A DNA stretch of 64,000 bases from contig BTPP01000007.1 in assembly GCA_037102815.1 (NCBI GenBank), positions 1,054,001 to 1,118,000 of the forward strand, read 5' to 3'. Source of the DNA: Neurospora intermedia. Its lineage: Eukaryota; Ascomycota; Sordariomycetes; Sordariales; Sordariaceae. This document shows, piece by piece, positions 11,358-21,607 of this stretch (position 1 is its first letter; each line of letters begins with the position of its first letter). A program made the position numbers and the translations under genes. The notes beneath the pieces were generated by a model. The model saw only the letters and a program-made list of their open reading frames with translations, ran no database searches and was not told where the DNA came from.

Positions 11358-14300
11358 CTTTGCCACATATATTTGCGAACAAAAGCTGATAATATGTAAC
11401 GGGTTAGAGGAGGTGAGGTTTGCTTCTTGGGGCGGGCCCTAGTATAGCTGGGAAGGGTCCTTGGTCCCAAGTGGCCTGGTTCAGAATGCTGCAGAAGGCG
11501 GGTTGATGCAAAGCGCAGCGCAAGCGCACGTTTTTGGGGATTGAGTATCGTCGGGGAGTTGCAGGGCTGGCTGGCAGCCGTTGGTTGGCTTACAGACGCG
11601 CGCACTTGAGGCTGGGCGGCAATTGGAGAAGAGGCGCCCCTGGAACAGACGTCGAATGTCTCAACTGATGCCGATGGTTTCGCAAAGCAATGGCCAGTTG
11701 GAGCGAGTGGGACAAAAGATGGCCTCGGGAAGTTTGGATAAGAGATATAGTTGTTGATGTCTCTTCAGGCGAGTCTCCAAATTAACTAAGCCTCTTGGGT
11801 CATGAACGATGGTGATGGTTGTCGTCGTTATCAGAAGCGAGGGTTGAGTCGGCGGTAAGTGGTGGTGTGATTATTGATGATGATGTAACGAATGTGAGGT
11901 TGAGGGGATGAAAGGTTGTTTGGTGGTATTCTGAAGATGGAATAGGCAGAGGGAGGAGAAGGTGCGAACTAGCAAAAGCGAATGAAGGGTTCGACACGGA
12001 GGAAATATCCGATCGATGAAGATGGATGACGACGGTGGTGGTCGAATGCGGTCAAGAGCGAGAGTGGTTGATGGTTGGGTTGAAAGAAAAACGAGTGTAA
12101 GGCAGTGTGAAATTGAACACACAGGCCGTGGATGTGCGACAAGGAAGACGCGAATCAATACAGGTCCCGAAGCCGAGATTGATGATGAATGATGAAAGAC
12201 CAGAACGAATGACGGAAGAGACGTGGGCGGATAAGGGAAAGGAGATGCAGGCCTGCAGGATGGCTGGCAACTAGCAGGTCGGCATCGAACAGGAATCCAA
12301 GGAAGAGACGGACAAGGTGAGGTTGTGATTTGTGAGAATTGGACGAGGAAATAGCACCAGCAATGCGTTGAAGTGGGAAAATCAAGGCACGGACCTTTTT
12401 TCCCTTGTTTCCCCCCTTGGCCCGCCTGCCGCTAGTAACAACCTACTGGAAGTCCGTCCCAGGTTCCGCTCCAAGGCCCGCTTACACCAACTGCTAAAGC
12501 AGCGACAGTTCACCAACCGGGCATTGCAGCTGCCGGGCGTTGCAGGCCTGCCGTAGCCCTGGCAGAAGGGAAGTCCACTTTCCTCCACTTCTGCAAGCAG
12601 AAAAAAAAAAGACTCGGTCGAACTGGGACCCAAATTGGCCATTGGGCCCGCGAAATGGAGCTCACCACGTTGGATCCACCTCTTTAGCTGCTTCGAGATT
12701 CGAGCCAAGTTCGATCTAGGGAGAAGTGTAGTTTGCTGTACCGAAAATATCCATAGCAAAGGAGAAGGAAGTGAGGAATATCCAAACGAGATTCCCTTCT
12801 CCATCAATGGAATTCAACCCATTCGCTCCCGGGATCTCTGTCCCGCTGTCCGGCCACTCCGGCGCATCTTGACGACCAGCAACGTGAATTACCTAGAGGT
12901 AGTTGACGACTGCAGCTGTTAATTGCAAGATAACGAGATTTCTCTCTCTAGATTAATCCCGTGGCCGGCACTACCAACACCAGGGCCGGAGCTGCACTCC
13001 TGTCCCGGCACAGTTTGCGATAAATATGGTTCCCGAATGCAAGCAGGCTTTCCCTCTTGCCACCATTCATCATCAAGCAAGCGGCCAGCGGCGGACGGGA
13101 GCGAGCATGAGTCGTGCTAGAACGCTAAAGATTGCAGGATCATGACGGAACCCCATCACTCTACAGAGCTCTCTCCAGATCTCCGAGTCTGGCCCTTTGA
13201 AAAAGAGACGGCAAACAAGACTTGTCCCTGTCTGCCCGGCTAGTTGAGGAGCTGTCGGATATAAAACCAACTAGATAATGCACGTAGTGTATGAGGGAGG
13301 AGGATGACAAATGAGCTACAGGCTTGTTTGGCTCAATATCGTTGTGTGCATGTACATAACGCATACACGAGCGGTAAAAGCCAATCATGAACTTTCCTCC
13401 TCTTGTATCACCCATCACCATCTCAGTTACCATTATCATGACAAGGAGAGGGGAGATAACGAAGCCGAAAATATGTCGGTTAGACCAACTCAAAATCAAG
13501 TCATCACGGTCAGAAGTCTATTCTACCTCTGCTAAGAAGGCATTGAGCATTTGTTATCCAAGTGGGCGCCAGAAAAGATGCTTGAAGTTCAAGTTCGTAG
13601 GACCAGCCAGCTGACCAATCAGAAACCAGCTCCCTATAATGTTAATGCTTATGCCAGCGACGGGAAATGAGATGGTGGGGGCAACGGTCAATTAAATGCG
13701 GAGAACTCCTGTTTTAGATTTTCATCGTCAATGGAGCTTGCCGTTCGCCATCGCCAGGCGGCGGGATATTCACGGGAGCTGGAACCCCCCCCCCCTGGAA
13801 TCTGGCATTCCATCGTGGATTCCCAAGACCACTGCCGAAAGGAAGGTCCAACGATCCTTCGAGAAGCACGACCAGAAGCACCACAAGGAATGACCCAAAT
13901 GTAGGGCAACTGGGACTCGTAGGGAAGAAAAAGCCAAGACTGGCCAAGGCGAGCCAACATCAGACAAGCCCTTTAGCCCAGGGGTCGACGACATTGGATC
14001 GAGGTGAACCTCCACGGGGGTCTGCCACGAGGGAGGCCGGCTTGGCTATGGCCTCACGTTGGGGGCGGTCCGCCGGTAGCGGTGCGGGCCATCAGGGTCA
14101 CTTCAGTTGGGCAGGTCGTTTGTCGATCCTTCAAGTCTCAATTACCCTCTGGCTCTTGCGGTTCTCCTCGATCCTCCTCACAGGCTGCCTCCTTCGATAG
14201 TCTGACGGATACCCAACATACAGTTGGCAAGATGGGATGCTTGAGCAACTCCCCAATACCTCCATAACACTCGTCATGTCACATCGAACAACGGGACGAA

Positions 14301-15398
14301 ATGGTCTTAGTAACGCCATATTGTTTGAAACTTGAGGCCGATGAGGATGCTTGTCCACTTCGGTCATTGTGTTTTGGTCGATGGACAGCAGCATTCCATC
14401 CATGAGACAGAATCCCGCAACCGCAACCCCGCGTCCACATGGCTCCAGCCTGTTATTGTCGGGCTGTCAAAGAGATGTCATGCCCAAGAAGACATCCTAA
14501 AAATACATATGATGGCGAATTTATGAACAACCTACACTACAAAAGGAGGTAATACCCTCTAAGTCACCCCGACTTTGTTTCGGAGTGGCCTCAATCATAG
14601 TCTCAGTCTCGCTCACTGTCCTCCCCTCCCTGCCACTCGCCGCGTGAAGCTTTCTTTCCCCAGGTTTTCTCAGGTCGCCGGGGGAATATCTCTTGTTGCA
14701 CAGGAACAGTCTTTTGCTTTTCTTCCTCTCTCGAGACGGGAGTCCTGTTATCCAAAAGCTTGCTTCGACAAACACGATATCACGCCGCTGTCATCTTCTC
14801 TGTTGACACTAGCTGATGATGTATTTCCTCGGATGAACAAAACAAACAAGTATCGTCATGACGTGCCTCCATCCAGGGGGGAAGGGTGTATAGGCTGAAG
14901 TAGGTCGTCTGTAGTGCAGACAGTTTGGCCGTGACGTGACGTCTACTGGTCTCGGTTCTATTTCAAGACAGTGTTTCCGTCTTTGTGAGACTGAATAGTA
15001 TCGTCCGAAGATGTGGAATCTGACGCTGACTGACTTTGACACCATTCTCATAGTCTAGCTGGCAAGAGCAAACGAGCCAGGCGCCTTCCATTCTAGGTAG
15101 ACGGGCACAGGGAAAGACTATCAAGGTTCTCACTCGAAAGTTTCGCCAATACACAGGCAGCAACGAGTGCGACACCCTCCATCCTTCCTTCAGCACAATG
15201 AAGTGAAAGATGGAGCTCATATCTCGCAAAAGATTTTTCAAATTTTCAGAGGCAAGCCAGACATACCAAGTCGACGCATATCCATCTCGCGATTTCTTCC
15301 AGCAACCTGTCCACAACCAACCCAAGATCTCAGTCACCACCATCACATCACCATCGACCTCTCATCAACACCTTCCACAACCCAAACAAACAACGAAA
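11358..15398. other. Four-kilobase spacer between divergent TBC and cyanovirin-like genes
   Basis: The neighbours diverge, so this region should hold both promoters and leaders. The part next to the TBC gene (11360-12400) is rich in GA/CT words, as fungal 5' leaders often are. A run of ten C lies near 13788-13797. I saw no coding-biased frame, tRNA-like B box with a matching A box, or 5S rRNA in it. Confidence 0.55.
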
Positions 15399-16481
15399 AT
15401 GCAACTCTCCATCCTCTCCCTCGGTATCTCTCTCCTCACCTCCTTCCCCCTCGCCCTCGCCCTCGCCCACCCCACAGCTTCAGCATCTCCAACAATCCCC
15501 ACACTCTCCAGGTCCTCCCTAGTAGTACCCCCTCTCCCTCCTCCTCTCCCTCACAACAACGACCACAGCAACGACAACAACGAAATAATAACCGGCGGCA
15601 ACTTCTCCCGCTCCTGCGCCCAAATCACCCTAATGAACGGGTACTTTCTCGCCGCGACTTGCCGTCCTATCGAGCCAGCCGTTGTCTCTAGTGACCCAGA
15701 AGAGGAAGAACAAGTGGCAGGGAAGGGTGACGGAACATCCCAATCCCAATCCCCAGAGTTCAACCAGCTCAACTTAAATCTGTGTATCGGGTTTGACCAG
15801 GGGATCACCACCACCACCACCGCCACCGGCAGCGGGGGATTCGGTTCAAGCTATGATGTCTCTGGGAAGTTGATCTGGCAGGCGCTGTGAGCTTTTTTTT
15901 TTTTTTTTTTTTTTTTTTCTCTCTTTTATTTCCCCCCTTCCCCCCTTCCTTCCTTCCTTCCTATCTTCCTTCCTTCCTTTTCTTTTTTGCTTTTTTTTCT
16001 TTCCCACCCCCTCCCTCCCATGAGTGGCCCTGTGGTTGAATGCCGCGTTAAAGGAAATATCTATAGGCAATAAAGCTGACAAGTCTTGATCCTCCCCTCA
16101 CAGAGGCAAATTCGCAAACTACTGCACCGATTGCAACCTCACAACAACTGCCAATGGCTCGCCGGTGCGCCTATCTGAACTCAAATGTAACTGTGGTCCG
16201 ATGACGGCGGCGGCAAGGGGTTCTGATGCTACTGTTGTTACCGTCTTGGACCTTGGTATGTTTTTTCTTGTTTCTCCTCCTTCCTTCCCTCACAGAAACA
16301 TACATACCGAGGACGAGGACAGCTCACGTTGGTTTGATAAAAAGAGAATCAGTAAGTGGCTAACGACGATATTTGTCTTGATACCCGCATTGTAGACGAA
16401 GGCGTGGAGAACAGAAATGGTACACTTGTTTGCCGTGGCGGAATGGGGTCAGGAATCGGCCCTGGTCCTTTTTCTGCCTAG
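15399..16481 (+). CDS. Secreted cyanovirin-N homology (CVNH) protein
   Basis: Three exons, 15399-15886, 16104-16255 and 16396-16481, encode 241 residues. Intron 1 (GTGAGC, branch GCTGAC) and intron 2 (GTATGT, branch GCTAAC) join cleanly in frame. Residues 1-23 form a hydrophobic signal peptide. Two tandem CVNH repeats follow: GNFSRSCAQITL with CR near 68-89 and LNLNLCIGFDQG near 124-135, then GKFANYCTDCNL near 164-175, CNC at 191-193 and LDEGVENRNGTLVC near 213-226. In the family these bind mannose-type glycans through a pseudo-symmetric fold. Two insertions are unusual: an acidic, Ser/Gln-rich stretch at about 91-122 and a Thr/Gly-rich loop at about 136-155. Extra cysteines (170/173, 191/193) suggest additional disulfides. 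The start is the ATG directly before the signal peptide; an in-frame upstream extension lacks one. Confidence 0.85.
15893..15918 (+). repeat. 26-base T run inside intron 1 of the CVNH gene
   Basis: An uninterrupted run of 26 T begins six bases after the intron donor. It is followed by CCTT tandem units to about 15980, so nearly the whole intron is pyrimidine. Confidence 0.85.
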
Positions 16482-16938
16482 GGCTGAGGACCAGACTGAG
16501 GAGGAGCGTGAGAAGAGAAGGAGACGGACGGGTCCTCCTTTTGGCTTTCCTTGCGACGCAAGCGATGCAAATTCGAACTTCTTCGGTGCATCGCGAGTTA
16601 GAACACATTTCTTACATACGCAGTGGTGAGCTTCTTGAATCTTGATATAACGTCAGTCCTGACTATCAATTCTGGAAAAAGACCTTTTGTGGGTCATCAA
16701 TCCATCTGCAAGAAATTGTCTACATTTACACTCAAACAAAACAATCCGTCGAACGCCGCCTTCCATGATATGATGTAGCCGTTCGGCATACCCAATGCCG
16801 CCATTCCCAACCAACCCAATGATGCCAAGCCAGCCGGCTTAATGAATTGAAATCCCCCCTTTAATGCGTAGCCCCCAAACTGAAAATGTACAGCCCTTCT
16901 AGATGTTGTAGAGGTGAGATATCGTCTTGGTGTTGACC
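16482..16938. other. Short convergent spacer
   Basis: The CVNH gene and the glycosyltransferase gene end towards each other across about 460 bases, which should contain both 3' UTRs. No further gene is visible. Confidence 0.6.
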
Positions 16939-18768
16939 TCAAACCTCCCAAACCAACTCAATCACCTCATCCATGCTCTCGCCCACCGCCGGTCCAGCAG
17001 CTTTGTGCACATAAATCTGTCTGAATCTCTTCTTACCCTTCCTGGGTGATATCCATGCTCTGCCTTCCTTTGCTCCTCCGACCTCTTTCTTATTGGTCTT
17101 AGGCTGTGATGGTGGCTTTGACGATGATGATGATGATGAATCCTCCACCTCTCCAACATCAACATCCACCAATCTCCAACTCTTCTTCTCCTTATTCACC
17201 TGCAACCTCCTCCTGACCGGACCATAACTAAACGCCCACTTTTCCTTCCGATCCGCCTCCTTCCACGTTCCCTCCACCCTTGAGAGGTCAATGTCGTCGA
17301 GCCCATTGGCAAGGCCAGGGTATTGCGTAATCGAATACCCCAGACTCAGCAGACTTTCCTCCTCTTTTCTTTTCTTGTTGTCTTTGGAAGTACCAGTCCC
17401 GAACCGAACCCTCATTAAGAAACAATCTCCACAAACCTCCTTGGCCACCCTCGCCATCTTAGCCACCGGCGCGTGGTACCAACTCTTCCAATGATGTAGA
17501 CTCAGCACCGGCCAGGTGCCGCTCTCAAAGAAACCTGAAGGGTCCCCTTTAATATCATGCTGATTCAGCCCCTCCACCAGCGTCAGTCGGGTTCTGGTGT
17601 GCGAGTAGATGCAATCCCGCAAGATTCCGTCGCCGGTCTGGACCGAGGCAGTGGTGATGCATTGCTCCAAGTGGGGTGCCAGTTGTCGCGCTAGGGGCAA
17701 AGACAAGAAGGAGCCGGCGCCGCCAAAGGCCATGAAGCCCCAGGCTTGCACGGCCATGAAGTCATCGGACAGAGCGCCTAGCCAGGCGGGGCGGGTGTGG
17801 TCGTATCGCGAGAGGGTCTGGGAGAGAGGGGAAAGGGAGGGGAAGAAGGTGTCGTCGTCTAGAATGGCGAGCCACTGCGGAGGCGGGGATGACTGGGACG
17901 AGTCGATGACGGAGAGGAGTTCCTTGATGACGAGAAAGTGGTGGTGCTCGACGGGCACAGGACGAGGGTCGGGTTTGCCGTCTTTGAGGTTGAGACGCTT
18001 GAAGACCTTGGGAGGGACGAAGGTGGCGATGATGCCTGCGGCGCGGTATTCCTCTTCGAGTAAGGTGAGGTTGAACGAGTTTCGGGTGCTGTCGTCTTGG
18101 TGCTCGGGCGGTACGGCGTCGGCGATGGTGCCGACCAGACGGGCGCCCGTGCCGGCTAGCCAGTGTGCGAAGGCTGGAATGGCTTCGCGCATGCGCTGAT
18201 ACTTGGAGGCGACGCCGAAAAGCAGGTGCGGGTACTGGGCGTCCTTGGGGTAGGGCATAGGCACCTCGAGGGCAAGCGGCTCGCAGGGGATGGGCTCATC
18301 GTGGGAGCACGAGGTGAGATCGAGGGCGGTGGTGTTGGTGACGAGTGGCCCGGCGATGTTGGTGATGGTGTTGCGGTCGAAATCGGCCTTGTAGACGGGC
18401 TTGATGCAGCGGCGCGAGTAGAGGATGTTGTCGGTTAAGCCAAGCTCGGGGCGACGTAGGAACTCGAGGTCCTTGGGACACTGGCCTGGCTCGAGCTTGG
18501 GTCTGTAAGGTCGTTGTGCGCCTTTCAGAGTGGTCTGGTCTGCTGGTGGCGGCGGGTTGCTCCCTCCTCTTCCTCTTCCTCCTCCTCCTCCTCCTCCTCC
18601 TTGCCCTTTCCACTCCCCTATGCCTCCCCACTTGTCAAAGGTGGTCGGTAGTAGAGAACCTTGATGACGTAGTCGGGCGATGCTCCACAGAACAATGAGG
18701 AAGACGAGGGTGACGATGATGGAGAAGCCCCGAGTTGGACGCTGGAATAGTAGTACCTTCATGGTCAT
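16939..18768 (-). CDS. Type II membrane glycosyltransferase, GT31/Fringe-like
   Basis: An intron-free frame of 609 residues. After a short basic cytoplasmic tail, residues 14-31 form one membrane helix, followed by a Gly/Pro-rich stem (about 50-80) containing a run of nine Gly. The luminal part contains WLAILDDDTFFPSL, with DDD at 304-306 as the metal- and nucleotide-sugar-binding DxD motif. It also has ALSDDFMAVQAWGFMAFGGAG and a Cys pattern typical of the Fringe/DUF604 group of GT31. This architecture predicts a Golgi enzyme that extends glycans on secreted proteins. Donor and acceptor sugars cannot be told from sequence. A Ser run (about 548-555) and a Lys-rich segment near the C-terminus look like lineage-specific insertions. 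ATG 18768 puts the membrane anchor at the right place. Confidence 0.8.
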   Translation of the reverse strand: MTMKVLLFQRPTRGFSIIVTLVFLIVLWSIARLRHQGSLLPTTFDKWGGIGEWKGQGGGGGGGGRGRGGSNPPPPADQTTLKGAQRPYRPKLEPGQCPKDLEFLRRPELGLTDNILYSRRCIKPVYKADFDRNTITNIAGPLVTNTTALDLTSCSHDEPIPCEPLALEVPMPYPKDAQYPHLLFGVASKYQRMREAIPAFAHWLAGTGARLVGTIADAVPPEHQDDSTRNSFNLTLLEEEYRAAGIIATFVPPKVFKRLNLKDGKPDPRPVPVEHHHFLVIKELLSVIDSSQSSPPPQWLAILDDDTFFPSLSPLSQTLSRYDHTRPAWLGALSDDFMAVQAWGFMAFGGAGSFLSLPLARQLAPHLEQCITTASVQTGDGILRDCIYSHTRTRLTLVEGLNQHDIKGDPSGFFESGTWPVLSLHHWKSWYHAPVAKMARVAKEVCGDCFLMRVRFGTGTSKDNKKRKEEESLLSLGYSITQYPGLANGLDDIDLSRVEGTWKEADRKEKWAFSYGPVRRRLQVNKEKKSWRLVDVDVGEVEDSSSSSSSKPPSQPKTNKKEVGGAKEGRAWISPRKGKKRFRQIYVHKAAGPAVGESMDEVIELVWEV

Positions 18769-21607
18769 GGTTTCGACATTTGAACTCCCACCAGTGACAT
18801 GAACCCCAAATGATGTCGAGGAGTGTCGAGTCTTGAAGATGCAAGAGCAAGCGAGCGAAGCAGGCTCAACTGAGGAACGTTGGGTTCACGCAGAGGCGCG
18901 ATCTTGAGCTGCAGGTAAGTCGGGTTGGGTCTGGGGTGCCTTTTGCCTTGGCAAAGGGAGGAGATAACGAAGGAAGGAAAACAGAAAAAAAGGAATGGAA
19001 TATCGGGGATGAACAGAGAAAGAACAAAAAGGAGAAAAAGGGAAAAGAAGAGAAAAAAGGCAGGAACACTCTACACGGACTGGTAAAGGTGTAACGGACG
19101 GTAACGGTTACAAGTCACGGTGATCCCTTTCCCATGCGGGCTTCCGCAGGTATGTATTAGGTAGAGGTACTATACCTTTCTCATCGTTCGTCATTCGTTC
19201 CGTCCCGCAGTTCGTATATCAGTCAACTTTAGTGTTGGTGGAGTTCAAGTTCCTTGCGTGCGAGAACAGACCTTGTCCCCTTTTCCTCCTCCCGCCTCTC
19301 AGCTTCTTGAACGCAGCACCGTTCCAGTTTCGAGCCGGGAACTTGGGATGCATTTGGCGGCAAAAAAACAGGGATGGGAGGTTGAGAAACATTAGATTTG
19401 AGACGCAGCAACAGATCCCCGGAACTCTTGCGACTCCACAAAAATCTCCAGACGACGTTGCAAACCCGTTCCAGTGTGACTTGCAGTGCGTTGCATTTGC
19501 TGCTTTCAACCGCCAGTCGGCCGATCGCGAACATGGGAGTGTGGGCTTGCTGGTGGACCTGGCACTTTGTTGATCTGTCATATCGTGGTGCTTCAACCCT
19601 TCGATTTCCTGTTCCTGGTCAGCACCTTTTTCTATCCTCTTCCAAGGAAGATGGATGGGGATCGTTGGAGACTGAATGAGAGCCACTCGACTTGACAAGT
19701 TGCCCATATCCACACCGCCGATCAGATCATTATCGTTAACAATTTCTGAAACAAAATCTGTTGCGCTTTCTGGAGCTCCTTCATCCGCCATCTCTGGATG
19801 GTATGTATTCAAAGAGATGAAAATGATTTTAATTGCAAACGGTCTCTTCTTGGTTCGGTAGCCGTTGGGAAAAACCCCAGATAAGCATTTCCAGGGTGAC
19901 AACGGCTTGTTCTTCGATGCATTAGAAGTGGACTAGTATTCCTAACAGCTTTACATATGAGCTACCAAGCGAGTCAGTTAGTGTATCCACTGTCCCACTC
20001 TAGGTGAATCCGCTTTTCCTTCCGCCTCCCCCACAAAGCCAAGTCCAAAGCCAAGTCGGCCAAGAGAGACGACAAGTCCTAGGGACCGACATCTTTATTT
20101 TTCAACACTCAACCAAGGAAGCGAATGAGAGATAATGATTTTGCACACAATGATAAATCCCTCAAGATAGTTGCAATATAAGGGGTATTTCCTCACGTCG
20201 TCAACGAGAATTACGCCCCACCCCAAGCATTATAGGCACCGGTCCTCATCCACACCAACGACCGGGGGCATAAAAAAAAGGGGGTGATCGACGTACATAC
20301 CATCACTGCCACAAGATCAACCAGGAACAATCCAGGACACTACGGTGTTTACTAGCCACAAGAGTCCAAAAGCCGTTCTAGAAGAGACCCTGATTAGCCT
20401 GTGAGGTATAAGTAAAGTGCTGAAGAAGATTTGCGCAGTATCCATCAGAGGGGTATACCGCATAGAGTAAGCCGGGAATTTAGAGAAAAAGGTATAGTCA
20501 GGAGAGAGAGAGAGGGTGTCATTGTTGTTGCTGTTGCTGTTGCTGTTATCTAAATTTCTGCAAGAGGTCCTTCTACTAGAAGGGATGATCCTGTCCCGCG
20601 TCCTTCACCCATGTTTTGCATTTTTCGGTTTTATTCCTGAAGTGGTCGTAATGATGAACCGATCGATCATGGACTGTCCAACACGGCTTGCGTTGCGACA
20701 AAACCACCCATGCTGGGGACTACAAAAGTCGGGAACGCATCGGACAGAGTCCATTAGGGATCATTCCATTTAGAAACTGCTTCGGATTTATCAGGTTCAA
20801 GGGAAGAATCAAGATGATAGATGCGTAAACGAGTATATTCAAGGTATGTAACGTAATCTATTTGGTCTGCCTTTGTACCACCGTTCACCTAGAGGTACCT
20901 ATAAGATACTTACAGTCAACCTAGGATGAGGATGGGTTAGTTGATGGTGACATAAAATGCTTAGACTCATTTCACTTAATCCCCGTTGTTGCAGACGGGA
21001 ATCAATTAGGTGCAACAAGAGAAAAAGGTCCCCAAGACAAGCAAGCTGTCTGTCAATGCTCAACCCATCCATCATCAGAATATTTGGGTTGGTTACTCAT
21101 CTCATCTCATCAGGTACAGCATCCCACCCCATCCGTCCATCCGTCTGTATCGAATTACTTTGTATTTACCTACTCTACTGCCACTGCCGTGTCATCTGTC
21201 TTTGTACAACCGCTGGCTGTGTCATTTTGCCCGTGTCAAACGCATGTATCTACCCGCTCCCGCTCCCGCTTCAGGTAGCATTCTCAAGACAGAGAGAGAG
21301 AGAGTAAAGTAGATGTAAAGTAGAGGTAAAGTATGTATCACGACGACGAACCAGCCAATCAGTCACTGTCACTAATATCCGAGTGAAGCGTCAACAGTTC
21401 GTTCGTTCGTTCGTTGATTTCGTGTGTCCTATTCTAGCAAAGCACCAGCTCGAAACGGGACATGCACAATCCCTCCCCTCCCCTTCCCTCCCCTCCCCTC
21501 AAAACCCCAATTAGTTTCATCGTCAGGATATTTTTCTCTTTTTCTTACTTCTTCTTCTTCGTTGGACTCTCCGGCCGCACAACAACAGAGAAAAAAAAAA
21601 TCAAAAA
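18769..21607. other. Spacer between the glycosyltransferase promoter and the zinc-cluster gene
   Basis: About 2.8 kb. It contains the glycosyltransferase promoter, a doubtful open frame listed separately, GA repeats near 20500-20515 and 21290-21303, GTTC units near 21402-21416 and CCCTC units near 21470-21500 next to the 3' end of the zinc-cluster gene. Confidence 0.5.
19219..19791 (-). CDS. Doubtful hypothetical protein (190 residues)
   Basis: An open frame from ATG 19791 to the stop at 19219. The start of the peptide, MADEGAPESATDFVSEIV, is acidic. The middle and end are unremarkable, with a Cys cluster (GICCC) and a basic tail. Codon third positions are mixed rather than C-rich, unlike neighbouring genes. 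No domain is recognised. It may be a chance open frame in the promoter of the glycosyltransferase. It is listed because it is longer than expected for non-coding DNA here. Confidence 0.2.
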   Translation of the reverse strand: MADEGAPESATDFVSEIVNDNDLIGGVDMGNLSSRVALIQSPTIPIHLPWKRIEKGADQEQEIEGLKHHDMTDQQSARSTSKPTLPCSRSADWRLKAANATHCKSHWNGFATSSGDFCGVARVPGICCCVSNLMFLNLPSLFFCRQMHPKFPARNWNGAAFKKLRGGRRKRGQGLFSHARNLNSTNTKVD

